Assembly: GCA_021205305.1 (NCBI GenBank)
Contig: JAJPXU010000039.1
Location: forward strand, 1-39,966
Reading direction: 5' to 3'
DNA: 39,966 nt
DNA from: Lachnospiraceae bacterium
GTDB lineage: Bacteria > Bacillota > Clostridia > Lachnospirales > Lachnospiraceae
The position numbers were made by a program, and so were the translations under genes. The notes under the pieces were generated by a model. It made no database searches. It was not told the origin of the DNA and saw only the letters and a list, made by a program, of their open reading frames with translations. Of this stretch, positions 17,205 to 26,558 are shown in pieces; within the stretch, counting starts at the first letter, position 1; the number at the start of each line of letters is the position of its first letter.

Positions 17205-17207
17205 CTT

Positions 17208-18458
17208 TCATTCTCCCGTACCGATTCCTTCATCCAGCAGCGACAGCAGCTGCCTGATTTCCCCCAGATCGAAGTTCTTCTTTCGAGCCGCGGCTTCCTT
17301 ATACCGCTGCCGTTCTTTTGGATGATCCAGCATCCACACAATTCCCTCGGCGATATTCTCCGCCGTCAGAGCACACAGCCTGCCATCCACACCTTCCGTG
17401 ATCTGCTCACGATTGCCGCTGCAGTCCGAAGCGAGAATCGCGCAGCCCAGCGTCTGCGCCTCCTCAATCGCGATGCTCTTTCCCTCAAACCGTGTGGCAT
17501 GTACATACAGATCCGTCTGCGCGTAATAGGGATACGGATTCTCCTTCTGTCCCAGAAGAAGAAAATCCTTCTCCAGTCCCAGCGCGGCAATCTGATGTTC
17601 CAACGCTTTTCTCCGGTCGCCTTCGCCCAGGACATACCAGCGAACCTTCCGCCCGCGCTGTTTTAAAAGATAAAGTGCTTCAACCGCAAGATCGTACGCT
17701 TTCTGCTCAGTCAGCCGCCCCACTGTCAGAATCCGCAGGCCTTCAAAGATATCTGTAAATCCCCCCGGTTCACGAGCCAGCCGGTGAATTTCGCTGACAT
17801 CCAGGATATTGTGGAATACCGCCGTCCGGCTCTCACATTCCGGATATGCTTTCAGAAACGCTTCCCTGACCTCATCCGAGACGGCAAACACCCGGTCAAA
17901 CGAGAGATAGCAGTCCAGATCCAACTCCCTGGTATAACCAGCCATCCCGTAATCTATATGGATAAACGCAGCCTTCTTCGCGGCATTTACGTAGTCCGCG
18001 ACATAGTAGGCAGCGCCCCCTTCCAGAAACGCCACAGCCAGGTCATAGCGCTTTCGCGTCCTGGCGGAACCGTCCGCGACCAGCCTCCAGAGCAGCTTTT
18101 CCGGCAGAATTTTATGCTTCCGGCACATATCCGCAAAATTGCGCGCCAGATACGGCAGCCGTCTGAAAACAGCCCCGCCGGTAAGCGCGTCGCGCAATAC
18201 CGTCCGCCGCAGCTGCTTCCGGCCTTCCCCGGAAAGTACCGGCAGTTCTGTATAGTCACGGTTCAATAGCCGGACGCCCTCCGGCACATGTCCCATCAGC
18301 TGTCCCTGACCCAGAAGTACATACAGGGAAAGCTCGTACTTTTCCCGGTCAAGGCAATGCAGCAGCGCCAGCAGGGCGTGTTCCGCTCCCGCGTTTCCCA
18401 TCGTATTAATGACAAACAGGATTCGTTTTTTTCGCTTCTTTTTTCTCTTTCGTCCCAT
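17208..18458 (-). CDS. Glycosyltransferase family 4
   Basis: The protein has 416 residues. A basic start (GRKRKKKRKKR) runs into the first Rossmann strand ILFVINTMGNAGAEHAL. The second Rossmann half has LRILTVGRLTEQKAYDLAVEAL, WYVLGEGDRRKALE, LLGQKENPYPYYAQTDLYVHATRFEGKSIAIEEAQ, with the E-x7-E motif in the last part. This is a retaining GT-B enzyme. Its first 53 bases overlap the end of the DUF2304 gene in another frame, and no clear ribosome site precedes the ATG, so translational coupling is likely. It acts in the cytoplasm, presumably on the exopolysaccharide of this operon. Confidence 0.9.
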   Translation of the reverse strand: MGRKRKKKRKKRILFVINTMGNAGAEHALLALLHCLDREKYELSLYVLLGQGQLMGHVPEGVRLLNRDYTELPVLSGEGRKQLRRTVLRDALTGGAVFRRLPYLARNFADMCRKHKILPEKLLWRLVADGSARTRKRYDLAVAFLEGGAAYYVADYVNAAKKAAFIHIDYGMAGYTRELDLDCYLSFDRVFAVSDEVREAFLKAYPECESRTAVFHNILDVSEIHRLAREPGGFTDIFEGLRILTVGRLTEQKAYDLAVEALYLLKQRGRKVRWYVLGEGDRRKALEHQIAALGLEKDFLLLGQKENPYPYYAQTDLYVHATRFEGKSIAIEEAQTLGCAILASDCSGNREQITEGVDGRLCALTAENIAEGIVWMLDHPKERQRYKEAAARKKNFDLGEIRQLLSLLDEGIGTGE

Positions 18459-18843
18459 CCTTTTTCTCTTTTCCGCCTTTGGCCGGTATCATCTTCAGTT
18501 CCGTCAATATCTGCTCATTTTCCTGATTCAGAAGGGAAACCTGCATGGCCAATTCCTGATTTTTGCGGATCAGCTTCGAAACTGCCATACTCTGCCAGAA
18601 CAGGACAGCCGTCAGGAACAGTGCCGTCACAAAGAGAAAGATCAGACCGGCCGGTGTCATATCGGCGCACCAGGAAAGCGCTCCCGGCCAGATGGCCCAG
18701 ATGACCAGCAGAATCGCAAACAGCCCCCAGACCAGACCGGCTGCCTCTGTCAGCTTCTTTTTTACATATTCCCAGAAAGACAGGAACAGAAACAGGAGTC
18801 CGGCTGCCGCCATTGCAAGTTTCATACCGATGACCATATTCAC
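18406..18843 (-). CDS. DUF2304 membrane protein
   Basis: The protein has 145 residues. The GTG at 18843 has GGAGGGG 8 bp upstream; the ATG at 18837 is an alternative. Three membrane helices are spaced as in DUF2304, with the ILLVIWAIWPGALSW segment and an end of helix 3 running into VSKLIRKNQELAMQVSLLNQE. That stretch is a coiled coil. A lysine-rich tail (KKDGTKEKKEAKK) follows, longer than usual for this family. DUF2304 genes commonly sit beside GT2 polyprenyl-phosphate transferases, as here. Function is unknown. Confidence 0.83.
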   Translation of the reverse strand: MNMVIGMKLAMAAAGLLFLFLSFWEYVKKKLTEAAGLVWGLFAILLVIWAIWPGALSWCADMTPAGLIFLFVTALFLTAVLFWQSMAVSKLIRKNQELAMQVSLLNQENEQILTELKMIPAKGGKEKKDGTKEKKEAKKTNPVCH

Positions 18844-18861
18844 CTTTCTATCCCCTCCTTG

Positions 18862-20304
18862 TCACATACGAGCATCATATACCTTTCCGGAAGGCCGCCT
18901 TCCTTTTCCTTTTTTCAGGATCGACCCTCGGCAAAACACATGCGCGTCCAGATGACGTTCCACCCAGCGCAGCCGCCCGTAGGCGATTGTCCAGCCCGTG
19001 AACGCGCCCACGATCACGCCGACGCCGTACCAGACTTCCGCCAGGTTCGTCGCTGCCAGGCTGCCTGCAAACGTGATAAGGCAAAACCCTGCCGCCGTCA
19101 AAAGCGCCCCCGTCATATCGTTAAAATAGTAAAGAAAAATAATCGCGGAGTACATGATAAACAAAATAAAATACCCTGCCGCCAGGCACGGATAAATCCG
19201 CAGCACCATACCGGAAAACCCCAGCTGCGGCAGAAAAATCATGCAAACCAGAAAAATCGCGACTGAAATAATGAACTGAATCCGCACCAGATTCATCAGT
19301 TCTGTGGAAATCTGCCGGAACATTCTGCGCTTCGCGTTCTCGATATCCATCCCCCGCCCTCCGATCACGGCCTCGGAATAAGCGCGGTAGCGCTCATGAA
19401 AATGCATCTCTACCCGCGCGATGAAAATGACGGTAGCCGACAGATTGGTAAACATCGCCAGACAGCTCGCCATATCGTATGGCTCTGCGCAGATGAAGCT
19501 ATTCGCCACGGTAATCCGCAGATCCGTAGACCAGAAGACAAAGTTATGAATATACAAGCCCAATGTATAGAGAAAATTCGTCATCATCAGCTTCCAGTAT
19601 GTTCGAAAATATCCGAGCACACGCCGATACCGGCGGCTGTTCGTCTTGAAATACTGTTTCACTGCGGCAAGCTCCAGGCAGGCAATCAGGAAAAACCCGG
19701 CTGTCAGCGCAACCAGCATCGCCCAGGTGACCTCCCAGGAACGCTGTTTTACCAGAATCCAGGCCAGGACAAAGGACGTTGCCATTCCGGTCAGAAAGAA
19801 CCGCGATATTTTGCCGTAATCCTTGCAGATACTTAAGTAAAGCATTGCATAAAATACCAGCAGCAGGGAAACGAACCCGCAGTAGCCGACAAGCACATAC
19901 AGCAGATCCACACCCCCAATGAAATATTCATGCAGGCAAAAGGGAATCGCCAGCGCACAGCCCAGAGTCAGCGTCAGCACCAGACCCACGTAAAAGCAGG
20001 GCAGGATATCATCATAATGCTCCTCATAGATCACGTCCGACATATAGCGTGACAGTACCGTGTTAAATGGAGACGCCACCAGCAGCGCAAAGATAAAAAT
20101 ATACAGAATCGTACAGGAGAACAGCTCCCGATCTGTATATCCAGCTTTCGAAAAACCCAGCGCCTGCCCCATCAGCAGAATGTCGCCGATCACCAGGAAC
20201 ATCGGCGCGGCTGTGATCGCTGCACTGTAAAAGAAGCCGACCAGGCTGGTAAAGATTGTGTTTTTTTCAAATATCTTATTGAGCGTAACCCCAATCCCAG
20301 CCAT
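18862..20304 (-). CDS. pelG: PelG-like exopolysaccharide transporter
   Basis: The protein has 480 residues with about twelve membrane helices. The N terminus AGIGVTLNKIFEKN then GFFYSAAITAAPMFLVIGDI, and SPFNTVLSRYMSDVIYEEHYDDILPCF, are characteristic of PelG. PelG is a MOP-superfamily protein that works with the glycosyltransferase PelF and, in the membrane complex with PelD and PelE, carries the Pel polymer across the membrane. It lies 84 bp after pelF. A basic tail (SILKKGKGRRPSGK) extends the C terminus. Confidence 0.92.
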   Translation of the reverse strand: MAGIGVTLNKIFEKNTIFTSLVGFFYSAAITAAPMFLVIGDILLMGQALGFSKAGYTDRELFSCTILYIFIFALLVASPFNTVLSRYMSDVIYEEHYDDILPCFYVGLVLTLTLGCALAIPFCLHEYFIGGVDLLYVLVGYCGFVSLLLVFYAMLYLSICKDYGKISRFFLTGMATSFVLAWILVKQRSWEVTWAMLVALTAGFFLIACLELAAVKQYFKTNSRRYRRVLGYFRTYWKLMMTNFLYTLGLYIHNFVFWSTDLRITVANSFICAEPYDMASCLAMFTNLSATVIFIARVEMHFHERYRAYSEAVIGGRGMDIENAKRRMFRQISTELMNLVRIQFIISVAIFLVCMIFLPQLGFSGMVLRIYPCLAAGYFILFIMYSAIIFLYYFNDMTGALLTAAGFCLITFAGSLAATNLAEVWYGVGVIVGAFTGWTIAYGRLRWVERHLDAHVFCRGSILKKGKGRRPSGKVYDARM

Positions 20305-20388
20305 TCTGCTCTTCTTCCCTTCTCACCCTTTTGTCCTTTGTCACCCGCGTGCCTGCCAGCGCGAAGGCGATTATTATACAGGAACTCC

Positions 20389-21861
20389 TTATAGATGAAA
20401 TTTCTCCATCGGCCATGTCAGCTTCATGCTGTCCGAAAAATCATGGTAAATCGTCTCATAGGTTTTTTTCATATCTTCAATGCGGTACTTCGCCATCACG
20501 CGGCGGTATCCGGCCTCTCCCATCTCGCGGCGGCGGCCGGGATTTCTTGCCATCTCTACCATCGCCCGCGCGATCTCCTCTACATTCATAATGTGAGTCA
20601 GAATCCCCGCCTGGCCAAAGTCATCATTCTCACCGTAAATCAGGCCGTAACAATTTCCCACATCGGTCGCGATGACCGGACGGTGGGCGGCATAGCTCTC
20701 CAGAATCGTCAGCGGCTGTCCCTCGCTGATGCTTGTCAGGATCGTCACATCCATCCTGCCAAGATAGTCTTTCACATCAATCCTGCCCGTAAAGATCACA
20801 TCGGATACGCCCAGCGCCTTTACCAGGTCAAAACATTCCTGCGCGTAAACCTTGTCCTCGTCGCTCGGTCCCATAATCCACAGCTTCATGCCAGGCTCCA
20901 TCTTTTTCGCAAAGGCAAAGGCCTGAATCATTGTCTTGACATCCTTGATCGGCGTCACACGCAGCACCGCGCCGATGTTAACGATGTCTTTTTCTTCCTC
21001 CGGCTTGCCCGGAAGATTCATCAGGCGCTGCGTATTGATCCCATTCGGCGTCACCATGGTCTTTTCCGGCGGACAGCCCAGTTCCATCTGAAGCTCCCGC
21101 GCGTGCTCGAACAGGCTCGTGACCAGATCCGCCCTCTGATAAGCCAGATCCGAAAGCTTATGGAATTGGTCAATCCAGATATTTTTATAAATCCCGGTCA
21201 CCCACTTTGCCTTGATCAGCTCTTCCTCGCGTTCCCTGGTGTAAATCCCATGTTCGGAAATCATTAGGCGGCAGCCGTAGAAATACTTCGCCATACTTCC
21301 GAGAACGCCTGAATAACCGGTCGCGACACAATGGTACAGATCCGCCTGCGGAATCTCGGACTGCATCGTGAGGAACAGCGGCAGGTAAATGGAGCGCATC
21401 GTCCACAGAAAATCAGAAAAGACAATCTGCGAATACTTCAGCCGGTAGCACTCTGATACTGCCTGCAAAAAATCTTCCCCCATCAGAAGGTCATCAATCG
21501 AAAGCTCTTTGCGCTGCAGCAGATCAAACAGCGTATTCCAGTCCGTCTCCTGATTCAATATCATGCTGCGGAGCGCCTGGTATTCTTTCTTTTTCAGTCT
21601 CCTGGTATGGCGTCTTCCCCGGCGGATGCTCCAGTCCTGATCTTCCAGGTAGACTGCGTGTACCTCCGTGACATTCTCCGGCAGCGTATAAGCAAAATCT
21701 GCTCCCACTGAGCGGTTCGCCACCACCGCCAGCACAATAAACTCGTGATTCGGCAGAGACTGAATCAGACTATGTACCCACCCGGAAACGCCGCCGACCA
21801 CATAAGGATAACAGCCTTCCGCCACAATGCATATTTTCGTAACCGGCACCTCCTCTGGCAT
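20389..21861 (-). CDS. pelF: PelF-like glycosyltransferase (GT4)
   Basis: The protein has 490 residues. The start KICIVAEGCYPYVVGGVSGW is the PelF signature, and the length is close to that of known PelF. GT-B features follow: VTSLFEHARELQ, TPNGINTQRL, IGAVLRVTPIKDVKTMIQAF, and VTILTSISEGQPLTILESYA with the E-x7-E motif. PelF builds the Pel chain from UDP-sugars in the cytosol and needs the PelD/E/G membrane complex. The ATG at 21861 has a weak site. GAGGAGG lies inside the first codons, but no usable in-frame start follows it at the right distance. It is 10 bp after the DUF2194-like gene. Confidence 0.93.
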   Translation of the reverse strand: MPEEVPVTKICIVAEGCYPYVVGGVSGWVHSLIQSLPNHEFIVLAVVANRSVGADFAYTLPENVTEVHAVYLEDQDWSIRRGRRHTRRLKKKEYQALRSMILNQETDWNTLFDLLQRKELSIDDLLMGEDFLQAVSECYRLKYSQIVFSDFLWTMRSIYLPLFLTMQSEIPQADLYHCVATGYSGVLGSMAKYFYGCRLMISEHGIYTREREEELIKAKWVTGIYKNIWIDQFHKLSDLAYQRADLVTSLFEHARELQMELGCPPEKTMVTPNGINTQRLMNLPGKPEEEKDIVNIGAVLRVTPIKDVKTMIQAFAFAKKMEPGMKLWIMGPSDEDKVYAQECFDLVKALGVSDVIFTGRIDVKDYLGRMDVTILTSISEGQPLTILESYAAHRPVIATDVGNCYGLIYGENDDFGQAGILTHIMNVEEIARAMVEMARNPGRRREMGEAGYRRVMAKYRIEDMKKTYETIYHDFSDSMKLTWPMEKFHL

Positions 21862-21871
21862 AGTCTTCTGG

Positions 21872-23782
21872 TCAATAGTAATACAAATCTGTCGATTTTT
21901 CCAGTATTATTTTGACATTTTGCTCATTTACTTCAATCAAATATAAGTCCGTCTCGATTTCCTCCCAACTGCCGCCCTCGATGGAAGCGATTTCCTCCCC
22001 GTCTGTGCGCAGAAGGAACCATGCTGTATCCGTAAGTCCTGTCGTCGTGAGAGAAATCGTATCCCCCTCGCGCGTATCCGTATAGTCCAGGGCCAGAAAT
22101 GCCCGCACCCGCTCATCGCTCTCAGAAAGCGTCGTCCGTTCAAAATCAGAAAACGCTTTCCAGTAAGTGCCGATGTTGCTGGAAAAATCTTCATACAGGT
22201 TTTCCCAGTGGTCGGATTCATCCTCCGGCCAGAGCACTCTCGTCAGATCCAGGGAAATGGTAGAATACCCAAGTGCGGTCTCCAGGGCACGGAGCGTCAA
22301 ATCCTCTGAAAAAGTATGGCTGTAAGCGTCGCTGGTAATTCCCTGTACCGTCGTCGTCTCATTGATATAATCGAGCAGATAGCAGTCTCCTGTATCCGCG
22401 GTAACCACCGTCGTGACAGTTTCCAGATACGTCCCGTCAGCCGCCTCCCCGGTCAGGGCGGCCGCCTCGGTCAGCTGCCCTTCCGAGACGTACAGGGCAC
22501 TGTACTGATAAGCGCTTCCCGATGATTCCCAGAAAGCCGCGTCCTGCGAAGACGCCTCCGCAAGAGACGCCCCGTCCGTCCGCCAGAGAGACAGCCCCAC
22601 TTCCGCACTCTGTTCTTTCAGATATTTCAGATAATAAACCAGGTCATCCGTCTTTGGTTCGTCTATACCGGAGGAATCCGTCCGGACAGCCAGCAGACAG
22701 GTCATCACAAACCCGGAATCCTCTGAAATCGCCGCCAGCCCCGGAAAAATCACATCCCGGAAAAGCTTGTCGGAATCCCGGCTGTAGATCGTCTGCATCT
22801 CGGTACTGTTTTCAGATGCCAGCACCGGCCCGTTCACAATGACCAGATTCTGCGCATTGACAATCGGATAAATATCATAATCATACATCTCGGAAACCAG
22901 CGCAGTCAGAAAGCCAAGTCCGCCCAACCCTTCCAGATAATCCCCGCATACCGCAAAGACATAGGCATTCCCATAGGACGACCGCCAGATCAGGGCCGGA
23001 TAAGGATCCGTTTCGGAATCCGCTTCCTCCATCATCCCGGCCATATAGACTTTCGTCCTCGATCCGGTCTGGTACCAGGGCGTCGTCAATTCCAGATCCT
23101 GCCGTTCCTCATCCTTCTCATCTTCCACGATGTATTCCGCTTTTCCGCCAATCAGAAAACCCTCAAAGAGCTGAATTCCATCCAGCGTACAGGATTCCGC
23201 ACGTATGGTATGAATCCCAAGCAGTTCCTGCAGGTTCTCCGATTCCTGAATCACACTCACATCCGGCAGGTTGCAGAAAATCATAGAAATCCCAGTTTCC
23301 GCAATCTCCATCAGCAGCTCCACGTCCGTATCGTAATCCAGGTAATCCGAATTGATCAGCAAAATCTCCGGCGTCTCCTCCATGCGCGCATACCAGGACG
23401 AAAGGCTCTGATAGGAGAGAACCTCCCGTTTCGTATAAGTACACCATTCCCGCACCGTATCCCCCAGCGCGTCCTCACGCAGACTCCCGATATAAACCGC
23501 CAGATCCGATGCCGCAGCTGCCGTGGAACCACTTTCTGTGCTCTGACTATCTGTCGCTTCAAAGTCTTCTCCGACGTTCTGGCTGTCCGCCGCCTCCGAA
23601 TCTTCTCCGGTACCCTTCCCCGCGGTCCAGGCATCCGCCTGTGTCAGGAGTTCCCCTTCCGAGACATGGCTGTTGGTATCATAGTCATTCCACTGATCTC
23701 TCGCCACCCCACAGAGCAGAAAAAGGAAACAGATAACCGCCATCATGATTACGATTGTAAAATAATTTCGTCTTGATATCAT
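21872..23782 (-). CDS. DUF2194-like exported protein in the PelA position
   Basis: The protein has 636 residues. The ATG at 23782 has AAGGAGG 4 bp upstream. One N-terminal membrane helix (FTIVIMMAVICFLFLLCGVA) is followed by an extracellular part. Residues about 45-90 are a low-complexity Ser/Thr/Glu linker. Later parts include EILLINSDYLDYDTDVELL, IYPIVNAQNLVIVNGPVLASEN and LFRDVIFPGLAAISEDSGFVMTC. The layout resembles DUF2194 proteins of Gram-positive exopolysaccharide loci. Its place, directly before pelF, is where Gram-positive pel operons carry a PelA-type deacetylase. I do not see a confident deacetylase DxHxxH set, so a modifying or scaffolding role is only inferred. Confidence 0.65.
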   Translation of the reverse strand: MISRRNYFTIVIMMAVICFLFLLCGVARDQWNDYDTNSHVSEGELLTQADAWTAGKGTGEDSEAADSQNVGEDFEATDSQSTESGSTAAAASDLAVYIGSLREDALGDTVREWCTYTKREVLSYQSLSSWYARMEETPEILLINSDYLDYDTDVELLMEIAETGISMIFCNLPDVSVIQESENLQELLGIHTIRAESCTLDGIQLFEGFLIGGKAEYIVEDEKDEERQDLELTTPWYQTGSRTKVYMAGMMEEADSETDPYPALIWRSSYGNAYVFAVCGDYLEGLGGLGFLTALVSEMYDYDIYPIVNAQNLVIVNGPVLASENSTEMQTIYSRDSDKLFRDVIFPGLAAISEDSGFVMTCLLAVRTDSSGIDEPKTDDLVYYLKYLKEQSAEVGLSLWRTDGASLAEASSQDAAFWESSGSAYQYSALYVSEGQLTEAAALTGEAADGTYLETVTTVVTADTGDCYLLDYINETTTVQGITSDAYSHTFSEDLTLRALETALGYSTISLDLTRVLWPEDESDHWENLYEDFSSNIGTYWKAFSDFERTTLSESDERVRAFLALDYTDTREGDTISLTTTGLTDTAWFLLRTDGEEIASIEGGSWEEIETDLYLIEVNEQNVKIILEKSTDLYYY

Positions 23783-23908
23783 GTTTCCTCCTTTCCGGCG
23801 CTCTGCACCGTCTTCTCATCCGCCCCAGGGGTCTCTCTGCCATGCAAAACGCAGGAGCAGCACACAGCGTTGTCGCGCATACATCCCCAACATTTCTTTT
23901 ACATCTTG

Positions 23909-26476
23909 TCACGATACATTGTTATAGCCATAATCGATAGCAAAATTGTACAGATAATAGGTATTCTGTTCAATATAATAGCACACGAAGTCATCCGTCT
24001 CATAATAGACCTTAAATTCATTCGGATACAGTTCGGCAAATGCCTGCGCCCAGTAATACATCCGCGACATCATAATCCAGCGGCTTTCCAAATGATATAT
24101 GGACGAGGTGGAACCATAGGGCAGCAGCCGTTCAGCCCCCTCTTCCGAAATCGATCGCCCACTGTACAAATAATCTGAATAATAATAATCAATGGGCGTC
24201 TTCTCAATAAAGAAGTAGACATACTGCGTTGGAATAATGATTTCTCCGTCTTCTCCGGTGGATTCCATTGCGTACAGAAATTCACTGATTTCATAGTGAT
24301 ATCCATGATCTTCCCCCATTCGAAGCTCATCATTGGCAGAGCAGATCGTCCAGGTAAAATCTTCATTGTCACGGATAATATTCGTCAGGCAGGTCACTGC
24401 CTCATTTGTGCCATAAGCTTCCGCAATCTCTACTTTTCTCACCAGTCCCTTTTGAATCACGGCCGAAACTGCCAGCACAATCACCAGAATGGTCGCCGTA
24501 TTTCTGACTCTCCCGTTTTTCAGCCAACCAGTCAGCACACTCCACACCGCATCAAAGAAAAACACAACAGCTACTACCGACATATAGGCAAAAAAGATCG
24601 TACAGCGAGACGAATCCATCAGGGACGGCAGCCCCAGAGCCCCCGCTGCAAGCAGTGCTCCCAGACAGGTAAGGCAGAGTCCGGTGGACAACAGTCTTGC
24701 TCCGTATTCCCTGGACTTGCTCCGGGTCAAAAACAGCACGCCCGTCAAAGGGATCAAAACAATCATCCGAACCAAAAATGTTGACAGGTCAACCACACTT
24801 GTATCCAGAACATTATATCTGATCTGCGTGCGTATGGAGGTAAATACGCCGTTGATGCGGAAATAAATTTTAATCAAGGCCGCCCTGACCTGGTTTCCTA
24901 CCCCGGAAGACTTCGTACGGATTCCGCCCTGCCACAGATCGGCCATAGAAATAAGCCGCGCGTCTCCAATATCGCTTTCTTCTTCCGTGTCTTCTGATTC
25001 CTCTTCCAGGTCTTCTTCGTCCGCGTCATCTGACTCTTCCGCCAGATCTTCTTCCCCCAGCGTATCCGATTTTGTTTTACTATTACCAACCACCGTGCCG
25101 CTTCCCGCTTCTGTCCCGCTCTCTGTCTCATCCGCGTTCTCTGTCATCGTTTCATTTCCGGCTTCCTCTTCTGTCTCAGTTTCCGTTTCAGTTTCCTCCT
25201 CTGTATCCGAAGACCCGGAAGAGCCGCTGATGACATTCATGCCCCACCGCAGGGAACCCTGCAGCGGAGTGCCCATCGCCACAGCAATCCCCATCGGAAG
25301 GATGGCCAGCGCCACGCTCAGAATACCGGCAATCATGACACGCCCAAAATACTGCTTCCGGAACAAACGAAAACCATATCCGACCGCAATGCAGGCACAG
25401 AATATCCCCGCAATTATCGTGTTATAAAAATGTGCGGAGATCGTCATAGAAAAGGAAATTGCAAATGCGGCCAGACAGATAAAAGAATCGTTCGTCCCGG
25501 TATGCTTTACAGGTAATTTCTCCGCATGCTTTTTCACGGCCGCTTCCGGATCCTGTGGCAGCAGGGCTGCACGGTCAAGCTCTTCTTTCTTCGTCTGAAA
25601 AAACAAAAACAGGAAAAATATGGATGGCAGAATAAAGATCATGCCGAACTCCTGCGGCAAAGAGGAACAGAAACGCCAGTACGTCGCGTAAGAATAAACA
25701 TCCAGTCCCGCATAAACCGCTACGCCAACATAAGGGATATAGCGATTTTTACAGCATACTTTCAAAAATGTAAGCAGCGAGTAATGAATCAGCAGCGTTT
25801 GCACCAGGCAAAATACCCGCAGCAAAACATAAGTATCAATGCCGGTCACCGCATGGAGGTAGTAGATGATGCAGTGAAACCCGAACGGATAGACGCCCGC
25901 TATAAAAATCTCTCCCTGGCTCATCCCGTTGATCCAGTAGTTGTGAACGATAATATCCGAAGCACAGTAGGCATAATGTTCAAGCAGGTTCCTGCCGTAC
26001 TGCCCAAGCACCAGGGCCGTCACCGCAAGGAAAAAAATCCATTCCACACTTCTGCCCCGTACCATCGTGCGCAGGAAACGCGCCCCACAGCGGATTTTCT
26101 CTCCAAGGAAACGCAGAATATGCAGGAAAAAGGTCTTCATCCCCATTCGTTTTGAAAGCACCAGCTCCACATTGCGCCACATGGCATTCAGACTTTCGTG
26201 CCAGGGCCTGTGGTTCAGCTTCCAGTCCGCAATGCCATAGATCAGGCAAGTCCCCAGCACCAGCGTCACCCGATTGGAGATATGGAGCAGCTGCAGGGCA
26301 AAGACCAGATTCATCAGGGAAAAATTTCCGATCAGAAAATAAAAGAAAAACCGTACAGACAGCCCGAATCCGGCTGCTTTCCGGTGAAAAATCAGCGCAG
26401 GAATGCCCGTAGTCAGGATCAGGTACCAGAAAAGCACCGACACAAACTGTAAAATTGTCAGTACATCCATCGACAT
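23909..26476 (-). CDS. Large multi-pass membrane protein (GT-C-like) of the Pel operon
   Basis: The protein has 855 residues. About a dozen membrane helices are arranged in two blocks (about residues 1-420 and 560-690), with a final soluble part rich in Tyr. The region after ALVLGQYGRNLLEHYAYCASD with a large first extracellular part (HNYWINGMSQGEIFIAGVYPFGFHCIIYYLHA) recalls GT-C mannosyltransferase-like proteins using lipid-linked sugars, but I cannot assign a family. Between the blocks lies a strongly acidic segment of about 85 residues (24973-25215) made of Glu/Thr/Asp-rich runs. It is the third gene of the pel operon, a position not occupied by such a gene in the classical pel set. A polymerase, side-chain transferase or ligase role is possible. 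Confidence 0.7.
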   Translation of the reverse strand: MSMDVLTILQFVSVLFWYLILTTGIPALIFHRKAAGFGLSVRFFFYFLIGNFSLMNLVFALQLLHISNRVTLVLGTCLIYGIADWKLNHRPWHESLNAMWRNVELVLSKRMGMKTFFLHILRFLGEKIRCGARFLRTMVRGRSVEWIFFLAVTALVLGQYGRNLLEHYAYCASDIIVHNYWINGMSQGEIFIAGVYPFGFHCIIYYLHAVTGIDTYVLLRVFCLVQTLLIHYSLLTFLKVCCKNRYIPYVGVAVYAGLDVYSYATYWRFCSSLPQEFGMIFILPSIFFLFLFFQTKKEELDRAALLPQDPEAAVKKHAEKLPVKHTGTNDSFICLAAFAISFSMTISAHFYNTIIAGIFCACIAVGYGFRLFRKQYFGRVMIAGILSVALAILPMGIAVAMGTPLQGSLRWGMNVISGSSGSSDTEEETETETETEEEAGNETMTENADETESGTEAGSGTVVGNSKTKSDTLGEEDLAEESDDADEEDLEEESEDTEEESDIGDARLISMADLWQGGIRTKSSGVGNQVRAALIKIYFRINGVFTSIRTQIRYNVLDTSVVDLSTFLVRMIVLIPLTGVLFLTRSKSREYGARLLSTGLCLTCLGALLAAGALGLPSLMDSSRCTIFFAYMSVVAVVFFFDAVWSVLTGWLKNGRVRNTATILVIVLAVSAVIQKGLVRKVEIAEAYGTNEAVTCLTNIIRDNEDFTWTICSANDELRMGEDHGYHYEISEFLYAMESTGEDGEIIIPTQYVYFFIEKTPIDYYYSDYLYSGRSISEEGAERLLPYGSTSSIYHLESRWIMMSRMYYWAQAFAELYPNEFKVYYETDDFVCYYIEQNTYYLYNFAIDYGYNNVS

Positions 26477-26558
26477 CTGCGCATCCCCTTTCTTTCCTTC
26501 TGATCATCGGAACTCTTTTCCGGACAGTTCTGCTATCTCATTCTATACGGCAATGTAT

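Noticed and set aside
18409-19266. 285-codon plus-strand ORF antisense to DUF2304 and pelG
   Set aside because: It is a shadow of GC-rich minus-strand genes: its product is rich in Arg, His and Gln with no family motif. The same holds for the long plus-strand frames at 10663, 11854, 16566, 20395 and 36734.
23783-23908. 126-bp gap between the large membrane protein and DUF2194-like genes
   Set aside because: I looked for a promoter, terminator or small gene and saw none that is convincing; a 75-codon frame here is a shadow overlapping the next gene.
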